Assembly (NCBI RefSeq): GCF_050948215.1
Contig: NC_135158.1
Coordinates: 11,455,822-11,519,821, forward strand
From: Halictus rubicundus
Lineage: Eukaryota > Arthropoda > Insecta > Hymenoptera > Halictidae
Reading direction: 5' to 3'
DNA length: 64,000 nt
Shown: positions 34,701 to 49,700 of the stretch, piece by piece
How the letters are laid out: every line of letters starts with the position of its first letter
How positions within the stretch are numbered: the first letter of the stretch is position 1
Program-made: the position numbers and the translations under genes
Notes under the pieces: model-generated
The model's database searches: none
The model's input: the letters and a program-made list of their open reading frames with translations, nothing else
What the model was told of the DNA's origin: nothing

Positions 34701-37700
34701 GCTGAAACCGTAGTGCTTAGCTAGGATTCACATTCGAAGTAGCATGGGAGAGTTGGCGCAGTCGATCTGTTGTGTCCGAGCCTCTGATGAATTCTAACTT
34801 GTAGGTACATCGGCGATACTCGTATTGAGAGGAAGCAAAGTCGGTTTTATAGTCAATCATACACCGCCCCGAATCCTATCATCACCGTCACGGAACACAC
34901 ACCCACTCCATCCCCGGATTATATGAAGCGACAGGTAGGAAACGTACAAATTACATTTTACCCCAAATTCCCGGTGTTACACTGTTATTTCCGTTAATGT
35001 CTTTCATTTCAATGGTCGACGACCGCACACAACCCTCCACGATGCTAGGAAAGTTTTGCTATATCAATAGAAACAAAACGGAAACGTAAATGTCCACCAA
35101 GTATAAGTCAGTACCTACATTACATGATTTTTCTCTGGCATAGTTAAAGTACTATGTAAAATTGAACAAAATATCGGCTACTTTTAAATTGCACGCCATC
35201 TTAAGTGCAAATTTCTGAACACTTTTGTTTTCATATTGTAAATTCTAACATTCGCATTTTATCAGTCTGCTTTGAGCGTATATTTTGCGTGCTTCTTCTT
35301 TCATTAGACTAAACCAATAATAACCTAGCAGTTGATGCGACGTGAAACTATAAATTAAAGAAAAAATTAACTATTTAATACATTACTATACGTTCATAAA
35401 ACTTTGCAGATTTATTTACGTACATCCGATCTGCGCTCATGAATTTTTATGCATTATTATCACCAAAACTGAACGTTGTGAAGGAAGAACTTGCCACGTG
35501 AGGGGTCTCACACGTGAACGTCACTGACGTATTCTGAAAAAAATATATAGAACAATTAATCAAGCTCGTAGTATGAGCCCAATTGATGAGGCATTATGTC
35601 ACTACATAAATAGTACACTAATGACATCATATCTTAGCCAAAACACTTTCTCATAATATTTCATGAATCAGATATGAACACATTTACACCCTACACACAG
35701 CAAGCTTATAAAAACCAACAAATTTCGAATTTTTAAAATGAATTGAACAATTTCAGAATCCTAATTCTTCAACCAGTAAACAGAATTTAACTCAGGCTAT
35801 ATTTACACTAAAGAAGGAAGTGTGTCCAAGGGTAGAAACGCATATAGAAGATGTCGTTGAATCGTTTTAACATTCGCGCAAAAGGATGTATAACATATTT
35901 ATATTTTTAATAATATACAGGGCGTACCAAAAATATTGTGCTACCTTGAAAGGGGTGATTCCTAATGTCATTTGAAGTAACCTTTTCCTTTGCGAAAATA
36001 TTCTCCGCCGCTTTGTTAAGGAAATATTAAAGAAAAACACCAACAATGCCCGAGCCGAAATTCGTTCGCTACATCCGCGTTCCGATTGGTCCGTGTTTCT
36101 CTATAATATTTCCTTAACAAAGCCGCGGAGAATATTTTCGCAAAGGAAAAAGTTACTTCGAACGACACGCGACTCATGTATTACAAACAATATAATAAAA
36201 CCCTGTAATACAAACAACAGTCGTTTATATTACAAAAGATTAAAATACGAGTTTTACGTGTAACTTCGAACAACAAACTACATTTCAAAATGTTCCTTTA
36301 ATTGGACACTTTCAGAATTTATCTAGGAAAAATATGTGACAAAACTTTCTCAGCGTCATAAGTCTATAAAAATCCCATATCAAACGTAATGTGTCGGCTT
36401 TTGTTCTTTAATGAAATATTGTATCTGATTTGGTACAATTTTCTTTCTAGGCTTCGATCGACAGTCAATTAGACGTTATCAGTATGCGTGGTAGTCGTTT
36501 AGATTCCGAAAGGAAGCCCAGCCTTACACGGTCGCAGACAGACTCCAATATCACTTATGGTAGCGACGAGTTTCCGGAAGCGCCTGGGTCTTCTTGTTAC
36601 ATCACTAAGGAAGGCGATATTGATCTGCAAGTAGTACTAAAGGTAGGTTCGCCTTTAGTGAATAACATTTAATATTTGTATGCAGCTATATGTATATGTA
36701 TATAAAATTGTCAAAAGTAAAATTGTCTACAGTATTTGTTTAATATTTTACCAGGCTGTTCGTTCAGTTGCCATGAGGGACAGCAACTGCTGCACTTTGC
36801 GAGTATGTGAGAATATTTTGAATTTGGTGGAACTTTTAATGGATATGGGAGTCATGAAACAGTGTCTTCGCGAAGAAATGACGGGAAGTATAGCGGGTAC
36901 GTATCTATGCAGACACTCGATAAACTATTCGATAATTCTTTCATAATATCGCGCAAACAAAACTCGTTGTCCTTAATACTACTAAAAAGATGTGGTAAAC
37001 GTGAAATAATAACTTGACCGATCAAATTTGTAATATAGAATCTCGTTGCTTGCAGAATCTGCAACTGTGATAGAAAAGTCAGAAACCGGAAAGAAGAAAG
37101 AGCCATCGGAGAACGAGCAAGAATACCGAAACAATGCGACAAAGACGAAATCATTATCGCACAGTCTCCTCATGAGCTGCGTGATCAGAGTAGTGAAACA
37201 CTTAGGCTGTCCGAACAACTGCATCGAAGGAATACGTGGACCCCACGCGGACTTCTGTCGTTCGCAGGCTCAAACGATCCTTGGCAAGTTGCATCGCGCC
37301 AGTTCGAAGCAGTTTTCGCGATTCCTGAGAACAATGGTGCGGGACCTACCAATTCCAGAAATTTTGGAATTCTTTCACGCATTTACTGGATTCTGCGTGG
37401 ATCCATGTTCGTTGCTATCTCCACTTAGTGAGTAAATCGAGGGAAACGAAAATCGCTCCGTGTGTATTTGTTCGCTTTCAAGCTGTTCTATGTTCTATGT
37501 TGTTAATAATAACACACCTTATTGTCTGTTTCTCGAAAGAAGACACCCGAAGGCGCAATAGCGGTCCACACCTCGTTCGTACTTTGAAGTACGGTAATGT
37601 TTCGATACATATGACAATTTTGTGATCGGAATATCGCATTGTATGCGGACACTTTGTTGTTTCGAATTATTTTCTTATGAAACTTTTACCAGCATATTTC

Positions 37701-40700
37701 TGAGATTTTTCTGAATGAAATGATACCAAACGCGACAAAAATTTGGATCACATTTACCTGTTTAATCCATGATACAGTCGAACCTCGACTATGTGTTAAG
37801 AGAAAGTGTCATAAAAAGATAATTAACCCGGTGATAGTGGAGATGAATCACATTCTCACAAATGTGCGTACAATCTCTTTCACATATTTGGAGACATTGC
37901 TGCACTAGAAACGGAATTGGTCAGTTATAACGACGTCAGGCGTCTTCTCCCGAAGAACAGACCGTAATTCTAATCGTATCATTTTCAATTTGGTTATTTC
38001 AAATCTGAGATGTATCTTTTCCGAATGAGCATTGCGAACCAAATTATATGAAAATTCTGATTACCGATGCGTCAACATTTACATCGCAGATGCTTCGTTG
38101 CCCTTGACTGTGAATTTCTACAGATTTGAACAACCTCTCTGTGATTATCCCACGATAGATCAGAAACGGGGTTCGAGCAAATCCCCGGAAGTTGCGTCGC
38201 AAACCGGGCACGTGGCGAGCTACGGGGCTAATTTGATGGGACCCGGAATGGTCAGCGGAGTCGTTATGTTTGGAAACACGAACGCGAGCGGCCAGGGAAC
38301 TATGACCACTGCAACTTCTACGAACGTGGCCGCATCCTATAGTCTTGGCGGCCATCAAACGCGCGTGATAGAGGGTCACATTTTTAACTGCGTGTTCAAG
38401 CCGTTGGTCACGCGTTTCGTGAAATCGATGAAGGAGTTAAAGACTCAGGAAAATATCAGCTTGTACTGCGATCTCCGGCAGTTCATGACTTATGTCAAGG
38501 AAGTTCATTGCGGCATCTTCCGCCGCGTCATCTTGAGCGGAATCATCGACTCCGCGGATCGACCTAACAAACGATGTAACAGTAACGTTCAAACGACTCG
38601 CGTTATCAGGTGAATTCAAATTTCCCAAGCATATTTGTATCTAATAATTAGAATGTGGATTTATGGATTTATAGAATGTATGGAACTTACGTTGCGTAAT
38701 GACGTTCAACATTTAGTGAAGTTCCATGAAGATGCAATTTTTAAAATATATGAATTTCTTTCTAATTCTAGTTTCTACAAGTTAACCGAGCAACTTATAT
38801 TTGCATAAATAACCACAATCTGATTCCCTCGTACAGAAAACAACAGAGTGAGAACAAAAAATCGATAGAAAATAACTGAATAAATGAGAACAATCACATT
38901 TACTTTATCAAATCTTATAGTACACATAAGTTTATACAATTTTGAATGCTATAACGTTAGAAACAGCCTTGAACGCAAAAATCATTTAACTATATTGCTT
39001 TAAGTCTATCCTTATTCCTCCAATGTGTGTCTTCATATAAACCAAAAAGTGTAGTTTCTGTAAAAAATTTCAGTTGCTCTAAACATAATACGTATAGTAT
39101 CTAGCAACGTGCATACTTTAAAAATTGATCACAAAAATTACTATCAATTATTCGTTGTTTTCGATTGAATGAATTTTATTCTCCCTCGAAACATTTGTAA
39201 CCGGTAGTGACCGTTAATATTATTTGTTTGTTATTAGTGCACGTAACCAAAGGTGGATTCGTTACAAAGAAGATTATAATTATTTTAGGCATATACACCA
39301 ATCAGATTTGGAAGAACACGCGGACATTGGTGATGATGCTTGTTACGCTGTAGACGACAGAGGAACTCGAAAGTTTCTTTTCAAAAAGAGAAGTACATCT
39401 TCGACTTGCGCGGTATGTGCCAATGATTTATGGTGACGAGCAAACCTCCCATTCGAAGGGGCATAATTTCTATTTTATACTTCAGAGTCTTCTCGAAACA
39501 GAACTAAGCGAGGAGAATGCAAAAGTCAGTCAGAGTCCCTTAGTGAATTTAAGGAAGAAACATTACATTCTCACGCCGAGGCAAAGCGAACGTAATCTGG
39601 GAATAGAGCCTTTGAGCTCGGGGAAAGTCCGGAAATCGACTCGCTTTCAAATCGGTGGCATGGGTACGTATTGGTAACTTACAAACAAGTTATAGTCATC
39701 AGACTAATAATTGCTAACAGGAATTTTGGGAAGAAAAATTCTATAGTTTGTCTACATTTTCGAATTCTGTTTCAGTTAACTGTTTTCGAAAGGAAAACGG
39801 TAGGACCGATTCCACAGACAGTCACGAAAGCAGTGAATCGCCAACAGACGGCAGTTTTGTCAGACAGTCAAGTTTTCATTATGGTCATTATCGTAGTGCA
39901 TCTGCGTCAGGGCACAGGTAAGTAAATGATTAGAATAGTTCTCTTTCTTCGGCATTTCTTATTTGGTTTGAAATAATAATAATAATTATTCTTATATTTG
40001 TGTCTTACGTTGAAGCGTGGGTTTAACTTTCCAAAAAGCGATACGGCGAATGAAAAACCCTTTGACGAAAATCGGCTTCAGAAAGAGTAAAAAGAAAGAA
40101 AGCTTCGAGGAGACACCTGGAAATTGTGAGTACATAATGAATTATGCTACGATTTTTTCTTATACATCTAAATCATTTTTATAAAACGTCTTTACCTCGA
40201 GCATTTCATTTATTTCTGATGATAAAACGAAATGTTATATTCTGGTATTGAGCCTAATTATTAAAGAAATTATTAAGAAAATTTATCCTGAATGTAAAAA
40301 GTCGAACAAGTCAATCAAGTGCCGTAGTGGTAAAATGTCAAAAAAAAAAGAAATCAATGGTTAATCGATTTGGCTTGCGAATGGTTCATTTATTTCTATC
40401 ATCAAAGACAAGTGTGATATCCAAGATAGTCTAGTTAAGCTGCTCACTCTGTATAATTGATTAATGTACTCGAATCGAACGGAGTACTTTGAGTTCTAAT
40501 CTGATTCTACACAGATTTCAGTAGAAGAAATTCTTTGGAATCCGGCGAAGCCTCGAGGGAGTCCGAATTCGTTGTCTTGAAAGAAAGGAGACTGGTACCT
40601 CGCAACCCTATCTTCGAAGGAATGCAAAGATTTTCATTCTTGCTAGAGACTTGCCAACCGGGTTCGGTTCCCGATCACTATCTAATGGCGGCCATTTTAG

Positions 40701-43700
40701 ATCTTGTAAAAACATTTTACGTACATCTACACGATATTAAATCAATTCCGTAACACTTCGGTTTCGCCGAAGATGTATTGTGAAATGGTTTAAACGATCT
40801 TCTTCTGAACGCTTTACAGGGCGTACATAATTGTAATACGTTATTTTTTAGCCGTACGCACCGGTAGTGGCGCGAGCATGCTTACTGTTAGAGTGTGCAC
40901 ATTTTGTTCACCTTTGCAATAAGGGGCAATGGCCAACTTGGATGAAATCGAATTTCCCTGTGTTTCGTCCATCGGTGCCAATCGGTAGCCAAAATGCGAC
41001 CACGATGCTTACCAGAATTCACGTGACACAGCGTACTGCTGGAAAATTATTTTACCAGTGGGCAGAGGTACAACACGCCTTACACTATCATTATAGTTCC
41101 TTGCGAATGTCACAGCGAAAGAATTACTCGAATAGGAATTTGTCGACAACTCAGAACCGCAAAACCGTTTCATGAACCGCATTATTTATTAACTGCAGAC
41201 AGTTCATTACAAAATTGTTTAGACTGATTCTTCCGTTGACCCCACCGTGGTCCATTTAGAAAGCAGTTAATCAACGAATTCTATTTAATAGGCCATTGGC
41301 GCACGTCTAGAGGAGTTGCTGCTAGAAGATAAGCAAAATATGGATCAAATAACAGCAATGATTTCCGACGAAGGCAAGCAGAGAGATTTAATTATCGAAG
41401 ATGAAGAAGAGGACTTTCTCGATGAAGGTAATTACATTGTTAAATCGTTCAGATTGATGCAGACAATTTTCATTTTGCATAAATACCCGCAGTCTAATCA
41501 TCCCGTGTAGAAATAAATCGATGACGTAGAATAACATTTGTTAACGCAAAATTGTTAACGTAGAGTTGTATGTTTTAGATTAAAACCAATTTAAAAAGTC
41601 AACGGTTAAAAAGAGGTCACCTTCCTTTACCAATAATTCGAAATGTCGAAAATTTTATTATCAATATGAAATTAATAAATTAACGATTATTGCAGCCAGT
41701 ATAAACGGTTACGGATCTCAGTGCCCGGTCGCGCTACGTCTCGTTGCCTGCATTCTACTTTTGGAAGTGACAGCATTTTTAAGGGAAACGTATCAAACTT
41801 TGCCAAAGCTTAATGAACTTTTAACGAAAGAACACCCGCCACCCAGAGAAACAATTCGACGATGGAGCATGGCACTCTCGTCGATGGGTCATTCCCAAAC
41901 GTCAGCTCAAAGCCTTCAATCGATTGTAGGTAAGTATCGATAACGAACTCATCGAACGTAGATCGTAGTAAACCAATAAAAATATCATATTACACACTCA
42001 TGTATATTTCTGTAAAAAAAGTAATAATTGTACGATGCATTTTATTTGTGTACGTGTACATAGCATTTGTGAATTTCTTTCAGGTTATAACTAATTTCCT
42101 TGCTTCTTTGTTCATTTGCGTATAAACGGTGTACAAAATTAATTTCCATATTCATTTGCGCTTATGGTATTCATAATTTCAAGTTCAAAAGCTTTCCTTG
42201 TACCAGAACCGTTCATTTTTCGAAACTACCTCCATTGTTTATCTTATTATTTTCTCGTCAACACAATAGTATATACAGGGTGTTGCGGAATATATTGTAC
42301 ATATCGGGCGTTTCAAAACATTTCTACGTTTTCATACTCGCAATAGGGTAAGGGAGCCAATTATTGTGGGTGTACCAATTACTATGCCTATATTAATTAC
42401 ACCTATTTTTAAAACATAATGAATATTAAAAAAGATATATATATATATATATTAACTAATTTTAATGAAAAAAATTTAATATCTCTTTTTTAATATTCAT
42501 TATTAATTGGGTCCCATTTTGACTCATTGCTTTGGAACAACACCCTGCATAATTATAGAAAAATTCTGCATGCCATTTGCCCTATTCTCAGTTTACGCTT
42601 GTCGCCACTCGTACTGACTTGACTCCAACTCTCTTCCCTTCTTTCATACACCATTCGAGTACATAAAACAAAAAATTCGTCGATAAAAGTAATGAATCAT
42701 TGTAATCAAAATTTGTGGAGTTTATAACATCGTTGATTGTGTATATTTTCTTCCCTTGCACTCTTTATGTCTTTTCTTTTATCTCAGATTTTTCCCTTTT
42801 ATACTATGGTTCGTGACGTGTCTTTCATTTTATATTCGTGTACAGTACCGATCATTATTATTTGAACGACAGAAACTCTTTATTCTGCTTTTGAAAAGCG
42901 AGTATAAATTTCAAAAGCAAAAACTAACTACTTAAACTAGTAAGCACCGGTTAAATGGTGAAAAAAAATTAAGTAATTGTAAGTTTGTCGCGTGTTTCAT
43001 TTTTCAAAAACAAGGTGTTATCTATTGAACGTTTAAAATCGATCGAATAATCATGAATGGTCTGCATGTACTGATAACGTATCATCATTCTTTCCATAAT
43101 CCTAAAAATGTAATACAGAACACATATCTATGCGTCATTTCGATATTTCATTTTCACCATAAATCAATATTTGCGTTGACATAAAGAAGAAGCAGAATGG
43201 AAAAAACAAGTAAGTTTTCTTAACACTGCGGTGACAAACGAAAATGTATGCGAGAGTGATACAAAAGGTTTCTACAAACAACCAATACGGTGCAGGATAA
43301 ACCAAGGAAAAATTTTACGTTTGTATTTCTCTGTTTTGTAAATATGTGTTTCAATAGTCCTCAACTTGTTAAAGGAAGATGAATTTTCTTCGACTACTTT
43401 TCAGTTTTTTTCTCTTCTCTTTCCTATTTACAACTTTTTTTACCACCTTTGGGAGACTTTTCAAAGATTCTTTGAACTATTTTTCCTTTCTCTTACTGTC
43501 CTTTGTTCTTGTTGAACTCAACTCTGTGTTTTCTTGTTCAATCGATTATCTATTTTGACTATTCCATTTACACGCGATAGTTCTCGTCTTTTATCTACGT
43601 TCGTTCGATTGAAACACTCGAATCATCTCTTTTTCCTATCCCCCAATAGTATAATAATTATTCGGTTCTTGTTTCTTCAGAAATCTATTTCTCGCGATAG

Positions 43701-46700
43701 AAATGTTCACTTGCGTCAGTGATGTGCACGGTAGATGGTACAAAAGTATTTTGTATTTTGTAATTACAAAGTATTTTGTATTTTCTAATTACAAAGTATG
43801 ATGTAATTCAATTACTTTGTAATTATAATTCCTGGAGTAATTCCATTGTAATTCTGCACATCTCTGCCCCAGAGTAACAGTGCTTACTGGAAGGGGACAG
43901 TGGGCGTTATGGTGGGGACGATCTTGTCTAAATTCAGACAAAAGTGCCCATCCCTGACTTACTTACGTCTACCATAACTGACCAAGATATCACTACTTGC
44001 TTCGCTGTTCTCCTACTTCATACAAGTATCCTCAATCTATTTCTTCCGCTTCTTGACAATCCTGCTGATATTACTTTGAAACTCTTTCTGATTCTATCCC
44101 TTCTACCTACGTCAAGTCTTTATCGCTTCTCGAATATTTTTCTATATTTGACGATTCTATATGATTTATGTTTAATTAGAAACACACTTGCATTATAGAG
44201 AAAACATGCTAACAAGGAAAAGGTCAGAAGAAGAAATACGTTTTGTAATGAGTCCAGCTTCAGATCGTAGGTCTGAACTTCGAGTTTATAGATTTTTAAA
44301 AAGATCGCTTGTTATTTCCGTAAAAAGAGAAAATTATACAAATTTCTATGGTACAGCCAAGCTTTTCAAAAATTATATACAAATATCGAGACATTATCCG
44401 ATATTGTACCTATTCGTTGCTACTTCTAAAAGTTCATTGTTAACGAAATAATTTGTCTTTGGCCCGTTCTTTGAAGTTATTCTACTAATAATTCTAAATA
44501 CTATATTATAATATATTATAATACTATATTACATACGTATATAGAATACATGCTCGACAAAATTCTACTACTACGTACTCTACTATGCACTCTACTCTGT
44601 AATCAAGAATTTTAAACTCCAAATTATTTATGTATCTTAATTTATTCACAGTAGCTAGGTTTAAATATGCTGTGCTAGAATTTCTACTTGAATTTCTATT
44701 TCAATTTCTGTTTCACTTCGAAACAAAACATATTCTTTATAAATTCATTTAGATATATGTGGAGTATGCAAGGAATAGTTTGAACCGTTTTAATTGTTTG
44801 TTTCAAACCTTATTTACTTCATACTAAATCTTTTTTGCCCTAGCTCTCTGTAGCCTAAACGTAATCCAATCTTTCCAATCTTTTTTAAAACTATCGTTGT
44901 CAACCTTTTGAATCGTTTAATTCGTTATTTCCTGGATTGTAAACATGTGTGTATATATTGTGTAAGTATTAGATCAATTAATTAATAAGTTATGTCAATA
45001 GTAATTGAATTAATTCGAGTAAAAGTTAATCAGAAATGAAAGTGGACTTACCTATTAATATTGCTTACTGTACACAAATGGCGAACGACGAGTTTTCCGA
45101 ATAAGAGAGATATTTTTTAAACGAAACAAATCGCGGCCTACGTTTGAAGCGTGACTCATTAAAAACCGCATTTCCACTCCTGATCCTCTTCTCGTAAGTA
45201 TTAGTGAAGGAACATTACGTTGTTTCGATTCACTTAATCTAATCACTCTGGATTAAATTTTCAGCAGAACGCAAAATTAGTTTTGTTGTTTGCGAACCTG
45301 ATAACCAATCAGAAGGTAGTAGCAAATCGACTGTTACAATTCAAGGGGAGGATTTCCAGAATGCGGAAAAGGAGAAGGCAAAGCGGGTACAACCACCGCA
45401 AGGTCGGCCATTTCTTCTTCGGCGCGATACCACGGATAATACGACCGGTTCGTTTAAGAAAAGAAGTTTGAAACTTCGACGCGACACCAAGGAGGGCAAA
45501 GACACCGAATGCGAAGCCTGTGAGTACCGACAAAACGAGATTCATATCAGCTGACCACAGCGTTTGGTAGAAATAGGGCTGCCATATAGATATTTCACAG
45601 ACATTTATCGAGTAGAGACTTTAAATCGAAAATAGTGTATATAGTGTATAATCAAATTATTCAAAATTGTCTGCCTGAATTGCAGACCTAAATGGATGGC
45701 AGCCCTAGTTGGAAATAGAATAAATAGAAATTTTACAAATATAGAATAAGAGTTTCTACGAACTGTTCACGAAATTCTCGGAACAACTCCACAATGTGAG
45801 AGGTTTAATACGAATACAATTTTCCAAACTTGTACATGGACATGTAAAATGATACGAAATACATTCGCATTTCTTGATACTTCCAGACAGATTAAGAAGC
45901 TGTCTTATAGCTGGTACGTAGTCACAGACACAAAACACACCAGAAGTTTTTCGTACAGACATATACATACACACAGAGTGCTTGAAAAATGGTAGGATCA
46001 CTTTTGGAAGGTCGATTCCATACACTCAAGAGATAATGTTTCCATACAAATTCATGGTAATGACTTTATTGCATAGCGTAGTGTAATGTCATTTTTTTAC
46101 ACACCTAACTACCGTGTTATACGAGGGTTACTTGTAAATACAAGAATTTGTTTTTCTGTATAATACATTTTTATAGTATGCACACACCCTTGCTACATGT
46201 GCGTAGCTACTGGACGATCATGTAATATATTTAATATATTTAACCTATTCTTCTTCAACACTTTCCCTACTTTCTTCATCGACCTGCCACACATTTGAAG
46301 GAAAAGCCTTCCCTTTTCTACATCTTCTTCTTCGTTTTATAATAAAATATTTGAAAATAAAATTATTCTCGATGCTAATTAAAACTTAACCGATCACGTG
46401 TAGTACTACTTCATTCTTTCTGGTAATCTTTGTAATTTTATTTTCAATTTTTGTCGAGCTCCTTTAAATTCTTTTTAACTTCTCTGTTCTTAACGCATAT
46501 TCATCAACAACCGAATGATTAATATCAAAACGATTAAAATAAAATGATGCACGTGGCCGTTTAAGAATAAAGTTTTAATACAACAGTTTCAATAATGTAA
46601 TACTTAATTTTCTACTTACGTCTGATTATTTCAAGTAGGTATTCGTTCTACACCTACCTCCGAGTTTCACAATGACAGTGAGGGCGACGGTACAGTTACT

Positions 46701-49700
46701 AAATACGTCGATCGATTATCAGTTGCAGTGAAACGAGCAGATTCTATCCAATCGAAGAGGAAAGTCAGCTCGTTATCGGACAGAAGCGACACATCCGAAC
46801 CCGGCTTATGCGGTGAAATTAGTGGCGAAGAGTCCCCGGGAATACTCATAGATGATCAACCACCGGAGAGTCCCAGCGACAGTAACGAAACGGATGAGAC
46901 CAATAAAAATTTCCCATGGATGAAGGTGTTGGTGCAGTTTTCCAACTCCCTGAATTTCTACTGCACGCACCAGAACTACTGTCATCCGTACTGTCATCGG
47001 CGTCAAATGCGGGCCAGCAGTAGATTGATCAAGTCCGTGAGAAAGATTTACGGTGAGAAGTTTGGAATTCTAAATGGTACAGGGATCTTCGACTTCGACG
47101 CCGAAAAGAAAGAGACTAGTAAGAAGGACAAGCGGAGCCGCAAAGTGTCCGAGCAAACCAGCACTCAAGTGTCGCCTGTACGAAGGAAGGACAGCGTAGG
47201 AAAAAAATACAAGTAATCTTTACAAATATCGATCTCGTACATTGCACATCAATTTCACGTTAAAACGCCACCAGAGCTCATTACAAACTCATCACTTTTC
47301 CCTAAACTTGTAACATTTGTTGTCTTGGGGAGTTACTTTCCCTAAAATTTATAGTTAACAGGTTGCACGATATACTGCATGCTAATTTTTCGAAGCCTCT
47401 TACTCGTCGGTGTACTCGAACTTACGCTCGTGTCTCTTCTGCATTTTAGGAAGATACTTGTTGCTTACAAGATAATTATTGCTGATAGTCAACGCGATAC
47501 AGTTTTAGCAAACAAATCTTTTCAAGTATTTGCCAGTATTTGCCTGAAGAAAGGTATTCGATCGAACTTGTTAGAGAAAAACTTGATTAGGTTTGAAAGG
47601 ACAAACATTATGAAACAAAACAACAGAATACTGTCTAATGAAACATTGAACAATGAGAATGACGATGCAGATCATTGTTCGATCGAATAGTTTTTCCCAG
47701 TGGCGGTAACATTACTTAACACATTATCTCCGGGCCGATTATTCCATAATTTTGGAAGTCTGTGGCCCATGGCTGAGGATTTTTTTAATAGATCCTTCTA
47801 GATCATCAGAAACTTCTATCATGAACCAGCAATTCACCCTCGATAGCGTAATATAATAATTTCGTTTGGAATTATTGTGTAAAAGAAGATTTGTAAGCTC
47901 CCACTTGGTATAGCACAATTATTGAAAAGCCGGTAGATAAAGTGTTAAATATTAGAGGGACCCATAAGTAATCAATTATTTTGAAATCTAAAACAAACTT
48001 TGTAGTAAATTCAAGTTTTTATTTCTTAATTTATTATATAATCTGCATCATTATCAAGGACAGTTTGCCATCTTTCCTGCAAATTTTCAATCCCCCTCTT
48101 ATAGAAATCCAGGGTTCGTGAAGCAAAATATGACTCAAGGTGCTTCCTTACATGAAATTGTTAAAGATGATAGTCAGAGGAAGCAATATCCGATGAGTAC
48201 GGGGGGTGCGGTAAAACTTCCTATTGCAATTCTTTCCTATTGCGATTTTTTCCTGAGTGAGTTTCGTTGTATGGGGCCGGGCATTGTCAATTTGCAGTAT
48301 TACACCTCTTTTTAAATACTTCTAAATACAGCCGTTATAATTACTGACAATACAACTCAGCAGTAACTTTTTCTCCAGGTTTCAACAACTCAAAGTGAAT
48401 TATGCCTCTACAGTCCCACGAAATGCACAGTAACACCTTTCTAAGTGATAAGCTAGGTTTAGGGGTTGATATTGCGGTTTGATTTGCAGAAAGCCATTGC
48501 TTCGAACGCTTTATGTTATCATAAAGAATCCATTTTTCATCTCCCGTAACGATTCTGCTAAGAAATGGATCTCTACGAAATCTGGATAGCAATCAAGTGC
48601 AAATTGATCGACGAATATTCTTGTTGGTCGCAGATAATTGATGCGGTACCCATATTCCTTGCCTATATGTCTTTCCCATTTCGTGTAGGTGCCTTTGTAT
48701 AGTTAACCGTGTGGACCCAAGGCTTCTCGATAATTCTTGTATACTTAATTTTGGATCAGCTTCCACCAGAGATTTTAGGGTGTCATTATCAAATTCAACT
48801 GGTCGTCCACTTCGAGGCCTGTCAGAGAGATCATAATCACCAGCAGCAAACCTTCTGAACCAACTTTGACACTTGTTGACCTTCAATACGTCTCTATAAA
48901 CATCGCAAATTTTCTTTGTTGTTACCGTTGCATTAAACCCCGCATGAAAACGAAAAAGTATGCAATGACGAATATGATCCTCGGAAGGTACGAACGCCGC
49001 CATTTTATTAGAGGGTTGTAAAAAAAATTATACTTTTTAGAATATTCTGAAGACAGGCTGCTTTACCGAAAACTCTAAAAGAATACGTGTTTCCTCTCAA
49101 CGATCGGTACAGAAGTAAAGGCAAAACAAATTCTTTGCAAACAATTGATTACTTATGGGTACCCTTGATAGTACAATTATCTTTCCTTACTACTTTTGCA
49201 TGTGTAAAACCAGAAATCCTAACTCTCAGTTTCTAGCAACAATACACATCTGTGTACCGTGTACTCTGTGTTTAGCAGTACGTAACAAACTTGAATCTTA
49301 AGAACATATATTTTTATCCTTGGTGTAGAATTGATAAAAACATAGATGGCTCCCAATCTGGTCGCTTAACGCAACGAGACTCGTCGAAGGATTTAGCGGA
49401 CCAAGATTCCGAGAAAGGCAAAGAATGCCTGAAAAAATCTGAGAAAGAAGAATCGGAGAAAGAGACTCCAGCGATTTTGAAGTACATCAAGGCTCAAGTG
49501 AAAGACGTGTTCCACGCGCCACTGGCAACGTTGGTAAAAGGAGCGGTGGTGATGACGGAAGAGCTGTTCGTCGACGTTTTGCCGGTCGCCTGGGAACTTT
49601 TGTTAGAATCGAACCAAGAAGTTGCAGCGTCGGCTGCGTCTCTTTTCATAGTGGCAGCGGTGCGAGCTCCTAATCAAGCGAGCGAACTGATGCACCATGG

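Larger units (their letters stand above)
30462..34804 (+). other. unc80 intron 13
   Basis: A 4.3 kb intron, mostly AT-rich. It contains a CpG-rich patch at about 32810-33060 and a Tc1-like relic at about 33561-34170, each annotated separately. No further unc80 exon was found. Confidence 0.5.
41930..45264 (+). other. unc80 intron 26
   Basis: A 3.3 kb AT-rich intron. It contains a TACAGGGTG element (42274-42549) and a hAT-like element (43717-43956). Frames near 43534-44451 have no protein-like features. Confidence 0.5.

Noticed and set aside
34720..34800. Stretch checked for a tRNA gene (TGGCGCAGTCGATC)
   Set aside because: Some tRNA-like A-box letters, but no acceptor stem pairing and no T-loop GGTTCGANTC; no tRNA is supported anywhere in the window.
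38123..38158. Earlier acceptor TTCTACAG for unc80 exon 18
   Set aside because: In the required phase it leads to an in-frame TAG after eleven codons; the acceptor before 38159 keeps the frame open.
43730..43830. Regularly spaced repeats considered as a CRISPR array
   Set aside because: The repeats are directly abutting 25-base tandem units within a hAT-like element, without spacers, in a eukaryotic intron.
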